A stretch of DNA of 64,000 nucleotides from an uncultured Flavobacteriaceae bacterium (GTDB lineage: Bacteria; Bacteroidota; Bacteroidia; Flavobacteriales; Flavobacteriaceae). Position numbers and translations under genes: made by a program. The stretch is taken from the NCBI GenBank assembly GCA_947500445.1, contig CANMSB010000002.1, positions 1 to 64,000 on the forward strand, given 5' to 3'. Shown here in pieces: positions 17,341-25,183 of the stretch; within the stretch, counting starts at the first letter, position 1; every line of letters begins with the position of its first letter. A model generated the notes under the pieces. The model made no database searches. It was not told where the DNA came from and was given only the letters and a program-made list of their open reading frames with translations.

Positions 17341-17425
17341 GTAGTAAACTACCCCCCCGGGGAAGCCCACGAGGCATTCGCAGGAAGCAAACGTTTAATT
17401 TCGAGGCAAGCCTTGAGGAATTAAA
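17341..17425. repeat. GC-rich tandem/palindromic intergenic motif
   Basis: Two related units, CGGGGAAGCCCACGAGGCATT-like at 17358-17378 and CGAGGCAAGCCTTGAGGAATT-like at 17402-17422, are separated by about 23 bases. The second sits inside a palindrome (TTTAATT ... AATTAAA, 17394-17425). It lies between small proteins B and C and may fold in the operon mRNA. It also resembles an intergenic mobile repeat. Confidence 0.45.
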
Positions 17426-17469
17426 TCCTTTGGCGGTGCCAATAAAATGTTTATTAAAATTGAGAACAC

Positions 17470-17682
17470 ATGTATATTGGTATTCCCTTGGAGGTAGGCA
17501 ACCTTGATGGCTTACTGACCATCATTTTTCTAATCATGCTCGGACCGCCTTTGGTCCTTGTTTTAATAGGGGTTCTCTCCCAAAAAAAGAATAAAAAAAT
17601 TGCCAAGGTATGCTATATTTTGGCGGGTGTCTATTTAGTGGTCAGCTTGGGAATATGCAGCGGTGCCCTGGGAGGGTTTTAA
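17470..17682 (+). CDS. Small two-helix membrane protein C with S-L-G-x-C end
   Basis: Mini-protein of 70 residues. A short N-terminal part (MYIGIPLEVGNLDG) is followed by helix 1 (about 15-36, IIFLIMLGPPLVLVLIG), the basic loop QKKNKKIAK, and helix 2 (about 46-62) ending in SLGICSGALGGF. It is clearly homologous to proteins A and B, with GP-x-LV, AK-x-x-x-I and AGVYL-x-x-SLG-x-C conserved. It is separated from B by about 200 bases of repeat-like DNA, so it may be a duplicated copy with its own promoter. Function unknown. Confidence 0.72.
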   Translation: MYIGIPLEVGNLDGLLTIIFLIMLGPPLVLVLIGVLSQKKNKKIAKVCYILAGVYLVVSLGICSGALGGF

Positions 17683-17724
17683 TATATCGGTTCATGGAAA
17701 AGGAATGAGATTCTTTTTAAACAT

Positions 17725-17935
17725 TGAACTCATTTAGACTTTTTGGATTGAAGCGAAAATTATCCATTTTAAGTCCTGTTGAAGACTTTTTTGAGTTTCA
17801 TAGCAGGGCTACGGGAGGAAAAAAAGACAGGGCCGAAAGAAAAAGCCAATGATTTGGCTTTTGATGAGGAGCCGGCCGGCGCGTCGAGCGAAAAGGGCAA
17901 TTTTTTAGCCAATTAAAAAAGTCTAAATGAGTTCA
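17725..17935. repeat. 211-bp palindromic element with perfect 20-bp terminal inverted repeats
   Basis: The left end TGAACTCATTTAGACTTTTT (17725-17744) is repeated exactly in inverted form at 17916-17935. The interior carries the CATAGC (17799-17804) / GCTACGG (17808-17814) core that also occurs in other palindromic elements of this window, flanked by T-runs and A-runs that can pair. No gene is inside. It looks like a MITE-like element or a large structured RNA element. Confidence 0.75.
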
Positions 17936-18103
17936 TTGTATCAGCGTAGTGGTAAAAAGCTGGCAGTAAAATGTTTAGTGATTCGTAAAGGTTGCCGAGG
18001 TATTGAAAATTATTTATTCCCAATACTCGTGGAGGAGAGGGTTTCGCTAAAGTGCAGGTTTTTAGCTAACGCCTGTGAACAACGAAGTGGCTTATACCAT
18101 TTT
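17935..18103. repeat. Diverged intergenic repeat, copy 2
   Basis: About 170 bases colinear with copy 1 at 14406-14595. It begins exactly where the palindromic element at 17725-17935 ends and runs into the 26-bp motif at 18094-18119, so three repeat types are packed together here. No gene is supported in it. Confidence 0.6.
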
Positions 18104-18119
18104 AACTTTGAAATGGTAT
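18094..18119. repeat. 26-bp ATACC...GGTAT motif (solo copy)
   Basis: The motif begins ATACCATTTTAACTTTG and ends AAATGGTAT; its outer nine bases are inverted repeats of each other. It touches the stop codon of the outer-membrane protein gene on the minus strand. Close copies form the ends of the element at 48985-49168 and another solo copy lies at 61781-61806. Confidence 0.6.
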
Positions 18120-20524
18120 TAGATGCGTTTTTGTTCATCTACTTTTTTAGATTTCTTGTTGTTTTTGATGCCCGAGTCCCCAAACCGATACCGGAAGGCC
18201 AGCCGTAACAGGCGGTTTTCCCGTCTGATACTGGCGCTATTGTCTTGATCCAAAAATTGCCGGGTATCCAAAAGATTGCCCTGATTAAAAATATCGACCA
18301 CTTCGAGGGAAAAACTTCCTTTTTTATTCCAAAGTGTCTTTCGAAATCCGATATTCAAGCCACTATACCCGTTTTGGCGGGTGTTTCCGACGATAACGGG
18401 AGTCTTATAAAAATAGAGAAGGTCGGCGGTCAAACTGCGATCTTCCAAAAATGAAAATGTATGGTTCGTTCTAAATGTCATAAGAACAATATCATTGTCG
18501 ACTATCGTTCCCGATGTCAAATCCCGAAATCGGTTCGAATATGATGATCCCGACAGGGTCAGATAGGAACTCAACCGGTTTGTAAAATTCTTATTGATGG
18601 AAAAATCCGCCCCATAGGAAATATTACGGATCAAGTTGGTACTTATAAACCGCAGCAAATTGGTTTCATTGTCCTGAAAGACTTGGTTCCGAAATTGGTT
18701 TTTCTGAACTCTATAAAAAACATCAATGGCATAACTGCGATCAAACGTGTACCCCAGTTGTACATAATTCCGCACCGCGGGCAATAGGTTGGGGTTTCCC
18801 TCCTGAACGGAGTTGACGCTCTGAAAATACTGAAAGGGGTTGATAAGATTATATCTAGGCCTATTGATGCGCCGATAGTAGTACAGCAAAATACTGTTCT
18901 TTTTGCTGGGTAAAAAGTTTACGGAGAACGAGGGGAAAAGTTCAAAGTAGCTTCTACGATTTGTTTCCATCGCCGTGTTCAACTGCCCAACGGTTTTGGT
19001 AAACTCACCCCTAAGGCCCATTTTTAACTTCCATTTTGTCCAACTGGCATTGGTACTTAAATAGGCGGCATAAATATTTTCATCATAGTCAAAAGTGCCC
19101 GATTCGGTAGGGTCTATTCCTGGCTGGTCACGATCGAACCCTTCCTGTGAAATGGTACTCTGGGAATAGATTCCCGCATATCGCAAACCGGAAGTAAGCC
19201 TCCAAAAGGTGTCCAATTTCACATTATAGTCGGACTGAAGGCTCCACAGATCGATCTTTTGCCGTGTTCCGGTCACAAAATTGTCTTGATCTGTAAGGGT
19301 ACCGTTCGCATCAAAAAAATCGGTATCCAATTCCTGCTCCCGACTATCGTCATAACGGGTATAATGGGAATTCACCGAAATCGTTCCCCCTCCCTCTCCG
19401 GTACGGTGTGTCCAATCCAGATAGACCGAGTTATTCGATCTGTCGCCGGGCGTTTCGTTCAGACTGTTAAAGCTACGTTGCAGGTTTCCGTTAGGGTCAT
19501 CGATCAGCGTTTCCGATTTGGCCATTTGATCTACTTTGGGCGCGTAGGTATTTATGGTAGAAATTCCGATGGTATTGTTTTTATCCACGGTAATGTCCAA
19601 AAAAGCGGTCAGGCTATGTTGGTTCTGCCTTCTTATGCGTTCTTGCTCCGTGGTCCAGGTCGACGCCACCGATCCGTTTTCGATAAAGTTGGCAACATCG
19701 GTATAGCGGGTCAGTTTCTTTGAGGAACCGTAACTGTAATTGATAGAAAGGTCCGTTTTGTTGCCCTTAAAATAATGGTCGGTACCAAGGGTGTATTTTG
19801 GAAAGACACCTTGGTCAAAACGCTTGAAAACAGATCCATTATACCTTGCTGTCAGGTTTTTGCTCATTTTAATGTTGATAAGCAATGCCCCCTCTGCACT
19901 ATAGTTGGCCGGCGGGTTGGTAATAATTTCAATGGCCTCCACACTACTGGCGGAGGTCCCCGATAGCAGATCGATGAGTTCCTCCTTGGGCAGGTTTACC
20001 GGTCTGTCGTTGATCAGGACCTTAATGTCATCTTGCCCTTTCACCACAATTTTGTCCTGTAAAATCACTACCGAGGGAGTCCGTTTCAAAACGTCCCAAA
20101 CATCGCTGTCCGTTAAGGAAGTATTAGCAATGGTAAAAACCAGGCGATCTACCTTCTGTTCAAAACGGGGCTGTTGCGAAACCACCACCACTTCGTCCAG
20201 CACCTGATTTGGCCGTAACACAATTTCAAGTGCAGCCAAATCCTTTGCAATTTCCAAGATTTCCGGTTCGGATTCGTTTTCAATATAACTCGCTTTAATA
20301 AAATAGCTGCCCGGAACAATTTCCCCAATACTAAAAAAACCGTTTTCATCGGCAGCGGTCCCTTTGGCCACGGTGGTGTAACTGCTATCCAAAAGAAATA
20401 TACTGGCAAAAGGAATGGTCTCCCCAGCTTCATCGACCACATTACCTGAAATTTGGTGCAGCTGGGCCTGAAGCGAACAGCTTAACAGACCCGTAAAAAA
20501 AAGTGTTAATACAAAATTTCTCAC
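18119..20524 (-). CDS. Outer-membrane beta-barrel protein, TonB-dependent receptor-like
   Basis: Protein of 801 residues. A signal peptide (about 1-20, ending LQAQ) is followed by a carboxypeptidase-regulatory-like domain (about 22-105, ISGNVVDEAGETIPFASIFL), a plug-like domain (about 110-215, with LIDLLSGTSASSVEAIEIITNPP) and a barrel that ends with the Phe-rich LRLAFRYRFGDSG segment. This form, with a reduced plug and the outer-membrane barrel-3 type C-terminus, is common in the phylum and usually lacks a SusD partner, as here. The substrate is unknown. Its stop codon touches the 26-bp repeat motif. Confidence 0.86.
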   Translation of the reverse strand: MRNFVLTLFFTGLLSCSLQAQLHQISGNVVDEAGETIPFASIFLLDSSYTTVAKGTAADENGFFSIGEIVPGSYFIKASYIENESEPEILEIAKDLAALEIVLRPNQVLDEVVVVSQQPRFEQKVDRLVFTIANTSLTDSDVWDVLKRTPSVVILQDKIVVKGQDDIKVLINDRPVNLPKEELIDLLSGTSASSVEAIEIITNPPANYSAEGALLINIKMSKNLTARYNGSVFKRFDQGVFPKYTLGTDHYFKGNKTDLSINYSYGSSKKLTRYTDVANFIENGSVASTWTTEQERIRRQNQHSLTAFLDITVDKNNTIGISTINTYAPKVDQMAKSETLIDDPNGNLQRSFNSLNETPGDRSNNSVYLDWTHRTGEGGGTISVNSHYTRYDDSREQELDTDFFDANGTLTDQDNFVTGTRQKIDLWSLQSDYNVKLDTFWRLTSGLRYAGIYSQSTISQEGFDRDQPGIDPTESGTFDYDENIYAAYLSTNASWTKWKLKMGLRGEFTKTVGQLNTAMETNRRSYFELFPSFSVNFLPSKKNSILLYYYRRINRPRYNLINPFQYFQSVNSVQEGNPNLLPAVRNYVQLGYTFDRSYAIDVFYRVQKNQFRNQVFQDNETNLLRFISTNLIRNISYGADFSINKNFTNRLSSYLTLSGSSYSNRFRDLTSGTIVDNDIVLMTFRTNHTFSFLEDRSLTADLLYFYKTPVIVGNTRQNGYSGLNIGFRKTLWNKKGSFSLEVVDIFNQGNLLDTRQFLDQDNSASIRRENRLLRLAFRYRFGDSGIKNNKKSKKVDEQKRI

Positions 20525-20666
20525 ATTTCAATATAACATGACATTAAAACTAACGTATTTTATCCGTAATTACCTACGTAAATGGTGGTCATTTTGAAAA
20601 ATGGGGCTTTGCTCCCAATATTTGATATTATTGAAGAGGCCTAGCAATACCCTTTTGTTTTTGCGC

Positions 20667-20674
20667 TATCTTTG
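20667..20674 (+). promoter_or_regulatory. -7 promoter box of lepA
   Basis: TATCTTTG matches TAnnTTTG and lies 38 bases upstream of the lepA ATG. No TTG was found at the usual 19-base spacing, so it is a partial match. Confidence 0.4.
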
Positions 20675-20712
20675 CAACGCGCATAAGCCCCTGCACTCGA
20701 AGCGTATAACAT

Positions 20713-22509
20713 ATGAAGCATATTCGTAATTTTTGTATCATCGCCCATATCGACCATGGGAAGAGTACCCTGGCGGACCGACTGTTGGACTTTACCGGTT
20801 CGGTGAGCGATCGGGAAAAAAAAGAACAATTGCTCGATAGTATGGATCTCGAGCGCGAACGGGGCATTACCATAAAAAGTCATGCCATTCAAATGGAGTA
20901 CACCTATCAGGGCGAAGAATACGTTCTTAACCTTATCGATACTCCGGGACACGTAGATTTCTCCTACGAGGTTTCCCGTTCCATTGCGGCATGTGAGGGA
21001 GCACTTTTGGTGGTCGACGCGGCACAGAGCATTCAAGCACAGACCATTAGCAATCTTTATTTGGCGCTTGAAAACGACTTGGAAATTATTCCGGTGCTCA
21101 ACAAGGTAGATTTGCCCAGTGCCAGTCCGGAGGAAGTGACCGACGATATTGTGGACCTGCTCGGGTGTAAGGCCGAGGAGGTAATTCCTGCCAGTGCCAA
21201 AACGGGTATCGGCATCGAAGAAATATTGCAGGCGATCATTGAACGGATCCCCGCACCGGAAGGTGTTTCCGACGAGCCGTTGCAGGCATTGGTCTTTGAT
21301 TCGGTCTACAATCCCTTTCGCGGTGTAGAAACCTATTTCAGGGTCATCAATGGCGAAATAAAAAAAGGACAAAAGATAAAGTTCGTTGCCACCGATAAAA
21401 GTTACTTTGCCGATGAGGTAGGTACCTTAAAACTGCAACAACACCCCAAACAAAGTATCAAGGCCGGGGATGTTGGTTACCTGATCACCGGTATAAAGGA
21501 TGCCCGTGAGGTGAAAGTGGGCGATACCATTACCGATGCGGCACAGCCCACGCAAAACGCCATTGCCGGGTTCGAGGATGTAAAACCCATGGTCTTTGCC
21601 GGAATTTATCCTGTGGACACTGAGGATTTCGAGGAACTGCGTTCCTCTATGGAAAAACTACAGTTGAACGATGCCTCCTTGGTATTCTCCCCTGAAAGTA
21701 GCGCTGCCCTAGGTTTCGGATTCCGATGCGGTTTTTTGGGCATGCTCCATATGGAAATCATCCAAGAACGACTGGAACGCGAGTTCAATATGACCGTTAT
21801 CACTACGGTCCCCAACGTTAGCTATCATGCGTATACCCGAAAAGACCCGGACACCGCTTTGATCGTTAACAATCCTTCGGACCTTCCCGACCCTTCAACC
21901 ATTGATCGCGTAGAGGAACCTTTTATAAAGGCAACGATTATTACCAAGTCCGATTTTGTGGGCAACGTGATGTCCTTATGTATCGATAAAAGAGGGTTGA
22001 TCACCAACCAAACCTATTTGACCACGGATCGCGTAGAGCTCTCTTTCGATATGCCATTGGCAGAAATCGTTTTTGATTTTTACGACCGCTTAAAAACGGT
22101 TTCAAAAGGGTACGCTTCTTTCGATTATGCCCCTATAGGCCTTCGGGCTTCCAAGTTGGTACGGGTAGATATTCTATTGAACGCGCAGCCCGTAGATGCC
22201 CTATCGGCCCTAATCCATTTCGACAATTCGGTAACCATCGGAAAAAAGATGTGCGAAAAGTTAAAAGAACTGATTCCACGGCAACAATTCGATATCCCGA
22301 TCCAAGCGGCCATCGGATCCAAAATAATTTCACGGGAAACCATTAAGGCCCTTCGTAAGGACGTTACCGCAAAATGTTATGGAGGGGATATTTCCCGAAA
22401 ACGAAAACTGTTGGAAAAGCAGAAAAAAGGAAAAAAACGCATGCGCCAAGTGGGCAATGTAGAAATCCCACAGCAGGCATTTATGGCGGTGCTGAAATTG
22501 AACGATTAA
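20713..22509 (+). CDS. lepA: Translation elongation factor 4 (LepA)
   Basis: Ribosome-dependent GTPase of 598 residues that back-translocates stalled ribosomes or helps subunit assembly. GTPase motifs are [10 protein letters not shown] (G1), DTPGH (G3) and NKVD (G4). The LepA-specific C-terminus is present, including [13 protein letters not shown]-like [17 protein letters not shown], the [29 protein letters not shown] block and a final [12 protein letters not shown]. Length and domain order are those of the full family. It is read alone and ends at a strong hairpin. Confidence 0.97.
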   Translation: MKHIRNFCIIAHIDHGKSTLADRLLDFTGSVSDREKKEQLLDSMDLERERGITIKSHAIQMEYTYQGEEYVLNLIDTPGHVDFSYEVSRSIAACEGALLVVDAAQSIQAQTISNLYLALENDLEIIPVLNKVDLPSASPEEVTDDIVDLLGCKAEEVIPASAKTGIGIEEILQAIIERIPAPEGVSDEPLQALVFDSVYNPFRGVETYFRVINGEIKKGQKIKFVATDKSYFADEVGTLKLQQHPKQSIKAGDVGYLITGIKDAREVKVGDTITDAAQPTQNAIAGFEDVKPMVFAGIYPVDTEDFEELRSSMEKLQLNDASLVFSPESSAALGFGFRCGFLGMLHMEIIQERLEREFNMTVITTVPNVSYHAYTRKDPDTALIVNNPSDLPDPSTIDRVEEPFIKATIITKSDFVGNVMSLCIDKRGLITNQTYLTTDRVELSFDMPLAEIVFDFYDRLKTVSKGYASFDYAPIGLRASKLVRVDILLNAQPVDALSALIHFDNSVTIGKKMCEKLKELIPRQQFDIPIQAAIGSKIISRETIKALRKDVTAKCYGGDISRKRKLLEKQKKGKKRMRQVGNVEIPQQAFMAVLKLND

Positions 22510-22548
22510 AAAAAGGCCACTCTCAATTGAAAAGTGGCCCGAATGCTA
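22508..22548. terminator. Bidirectional terminator between lepA and a small lipoprotein gene
   Basis: GGCCACT (22515-22521) pairs with AGTGGCC (22533-22539). An A-run precedes it, giving a T-run for the minus-strand gene at 22552-22818. A weaker T-rich tract follows on the plus side for lepA. Confidence 0.75.
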
Positions 22549-22551
22549 TTT

Positions 22552-22818
22552 TTAAAGTGGGTTGGATAGGACGTTTAACGCCTCGCATGTGCTATAGCCC
22601 AGCTGTTTTGGCGTTAAGCCTTCCAGTTCCGATTCTTGTAAGGTTTGCCAAACCCCGTCAACCGTTGGGGTGTAGGTGCCGTCTCCATTATCACAAATTT
22701 CAACAGAAACTTCCTGTGCCATGCAAGATTCACAACTGTAGCCACCATCAACATCACTGGAACAAGTACTAAAAGCAAAAGTTGCCGCTAGGGCCAAAAA
22801 CAAAAATGATTTTTTCAT
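22552..22818 (-). CDS. Small cysteine-rich lipoprotein
   Basis: Exported protein of 88 residues from the Met at 22818. A basic start (MKKSFLFL) and hydrophobic stretch end in FSTCSSD, an atypical lipobox. The mature part has a Cys-x-x-Cys pair (YSCESCMAQEVSVEICDNGDGTYTPTVDG) that could be disulfide-bonded. A longer frame to 22908 exists, but its extra N-terminus would hide the signal peptide. Function unknown. Confidence 0.7.
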   Translation of the reverse strand: MKKSFLFLALAATFAFSTCSSDVDGGYSCESCMAQEVSVEICDNGDGTYTPTVDGVWQTLQESELEGLTPKQLGYSTCEALNVLSNPL

Positions 22819-22996
22819 AAGAATGGTATAATTGGTTTGAATTTTGCTCCCCATTAACAGGCTCGTTACTACTATATTGCTTAAACGATTCCGTTTTTGA
22901 TAATCCATCCGTAATTTTGAGAGGCTTTAATTAAGGGTCGGGCAATATTTCCTTTCCGAAAAAGTTATATATTGAGTTTTATTTTCCCCGATAGCT

Positions 22997-23230
22997 ATGA
23001 CATTTTATATTGCCCAGTTTACAGCAAAACATCGTATTATTCAATTGCCACAACATTCCGTTTTTATATGGAAACAAGAAAGTGGCGATGTTGATCTTCC
23101 CTTATTAAAAAACAAAATTAAACGGGAGTCCGCCGTTCATTTCTTTCAAATGGTCGCCGGGGAAACCTATCCGATAGCCGATGAGGACATTTCCGTCTCG
23201 GTAGAAAAAACCGCTCCCTTCTCGGGGTAA
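22997..23230 (+). CDS. Small hypothetical protein
   Basis: Possible cytoplasmic protein of 77 residues (MTFYIAQFTAKHRIIQ...). Composition is ordinary, with no signal, membrane helix or motif I recognise. It stands alone between a lipoprotein gene and the glycosidase, with no clear promoter or ribosome-binding site. It may be a real small gene or chance. Confidence 0.4.
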   Translation: MTFYIAQFTAKHRIIQLPQHSVFIWKQESGDVDLPLLKNKIKRESAVHFFQMVAGETYPIADEDISVSVEKTAPFSG

Positions 23231-23529
23231 GGATGAGTACTTTACGTTAGCTTCTCTTGTTAAAATAAAGAAGTCCATGAACCAAACATCGGTGGTTTTA
23301 AGGATGGTTGTTTATGCGCGTTTCTGGTAATCTACAAGGCCCGAAATGCTGTTATCAGGGGTTTCCATGTCAAATTTCTTAAACGTTCCAACTTTTTGTT
23401 CGAAACCGAGAAAACCGACCGATGTTCCGGTATGAAGTCATTTTTAAAACGTTTCGTCGGGCAAGGGGCGTTAAAAAGGATGAAATAAAAAGAACTACCT
23501 TTAAACACCAACGCTCAATACGATTTGTA

Positions 23530-25167
23530 ATGGTCTTTTTTAAATATGCCGTGATGTGGTGTGTGCCCTTCGCGCTCTTTTCCCAAAACACCGCTCCCAA
23601 AATTCCACAGTGGAATACCGTCGAATTGAACTTAAAGGCCGAAAACAACTACAACAACCCCTATACGGATGTAGATGTATGGGCACAATTTTACAACGCA
23701 AAGGGCGACACGCTCGTACGCCCCGCCTTTTGGGACGGTGATAACAGTTGGAAACTCCGCTTTTCGCCACCTGATTCAACAGGACGATGGCAATGGCGCT
23801 CGAGTTGTAGTAATGACCAAGATAAAGGCCTGCACGGTGTTTCCGGTGCTTTTTTTGCTACAACATATTTGGGTGAAAATAAGCTGTTAAAGGAAGGGCC
23901 TTTACAAATATCGCCCGGGAAGCGAAACCTGATACATGAATCCGGAAAATCATTTTTAATGACCGCGGACACCCCGTGGGCCCTTCCTTTTAGGGCAACA
24001 AAAGAGCAAGCACGCATATACGCAAAAAATAGAAGGGAAAAAGGGTTTAACATGGTGCTTTTAATGACGCTCCAACCCGACACCCAAGCAAAGGGACCAA
24101 ACAAGAGAAATACGGACCAGGGCTTTAAAAGAGCTTTCAAGGATATTTCCCAAGGGCATCTCAATCAAATAAACGTATCTTATTTTCAGTATTTTGATGG
24201 CCTCGTCGATATCCTTATCGCAAACGAACTGGTTCCGGTCTTTCAACCCGTTTTTCAAGGTTTCGGATGGAAGGGATTAGCCGTCTTGGGCACCAGCGTG
24301 CAACCGGAAGAATACGTTCGATATGTAAAGTACCTTCTGGCCAGATACGGCAGTAACCCGGCCCTTTGGTTAATTTCAGCAGATCATGATGGCAACGATC
24401 CTGGAGTTGAGCTGAGTGGTGAAATGCTACAGCAATGGGATTGCTACCAACAACCGGTGGGCCTGCATTATAGCCCATGTGATGATTTTGTGGCCGAATG
24501 GTCAAAAAACGACCCCAACAAACGTTGTATGCACTTTAACAAGTCGCATCAGGACAAAGAATGGGTCGATTTTCAATGGGCACAGACCGGCCACGGCAAA
24601 ACACATCAATACCATAAAGTAGCGGCGATGTACGATAATGTCCCCACAAAGGCCGTTGCCAACGGAGAACCCACTTATGAGGGAATGAACGGCGGCCAAA
24701 ACGGTTGTGGGTGGTGGCAAGGGCAAGACGCATGGATGCAACTCATGCATGGCGGTACTATGGGCATCGTTTATGGGGCGGCGAGCCTTTGGCAATGGAA
24801 AATTACCGGTGCCGAAACCGGATGGGATCCTTGGTCCGATCAAATGGTATCATGGGAAGAGGCTTTGCACCTTGATGGTGCCACTTATGCTGGAACGGTC
24901 GGTAAAATTTTAAAAGGTGTCGATTTTACGGACATCCAAAAACGATGGGATATGGCTAACGGAAAACCGTTACTCATGAAAGAGGGGGAAGTATACCTAT
25001 CATATCTCGAAAACGGAGGGAAGATTACGATAGAAAACGTTCCGCAAAAACTAAATTACCGATGGATCGATCCCAAAACAGGAATTCCCAAGCAAATAGG
25101 GAAGGTTACCAGCAACACCTTTAGTTCTCCCAATACCGATCCTTGGGTGCTTTTAATCACGTTCTAG
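23530..25167 (+). CDS. Secreted glycoside hydrolase, GH140-like (DUF5060 + DUF4038)
   Basis: From the Met at 23530 the protein has a signal peptide ending in ALFSQ. An N-terminal beta-sandwich of the DUF5060 type (WNTVELNL ... VWAQFYN, FWDGDNSWKLRFSP) comes next. The catalytic TIM barrel is of the DUF4038/apiosidase family, with candidate acid residues Asp in LISADHDGND and Glu in ANGEPTYEG. A C-terminal beta-sandwich with putative collagen-binding likeness ends it. Known relatives release apiose or similar branched-sugar units from plant polysaccharides; the substrate here is an inference. The frame extends upstream to 23422, but that extension precedes the signal peptide. No other polysaccharide-locus genes are adjacent. 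Confidence 0.85.
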   Translation: MVFFKYAVMWCVPFALFSQNTAPKIPQWNTVELNLKAENNYNNPYTDVDVWAQFYNAKGDTLVRPAFWDGDNSWKLRFSPPDSTGRWQWRSSCSNDQDKGLHGVSGAFFATTYLGENKLLKEGPLQISPGKRNLIHESGKSFLMTADTPWALPFRATKEQARIYAKNRREKGFNMVLLMTLQPDTQAKGPNKRNTDQGFKRAFKDISQGHLNQINVSYFQYFDGLVDILIANELVPVFQPVFQGFGWKGLAVLGTSVQPEEYVRYVKYLLARYGSNPALWLISADHDGNDPGVELSGEMLQQWDCYQQPVGLHYSPCDDFVAEWSKNDPNKRCMHFNKSHQDKEWVDFQWAQTGHGKTHQYHKVAAMYDNVPTKAVANGEPTYEGMNGGQNGCGWWQGQDAWMQLMHGGTMGIVYGAASLWQWKITGAETGWDPWSDQMVSWEEALHLDGATYAGTVGKILKGVDFTDIQKRWDMANGKPLLMKEGEVYLSYLENGGKITIENVPQKLNYRWIDPKTGIPKQIGKVTSNTFSSPNTDPWVLLITF

Positions 25168-25183
25168 CTGTTTCAAAACCTAT

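Noticed and set aside
16872-17682. Mini-proteins read as ordinary lipoproteins
   Set aside because: The Cys follows the second helix, not an N-terminal signal, and the residue before it is Thr, Leu or Ile. They cannot be called classical lipoproteins.
17927-18208. Open frame of 93 codons upstream of the outer-membrane protein gene end
   Set aside because: It starts inside a palindromic element, crosses repeat copy 2 and runs antisense into the outer-membrane protein gene.
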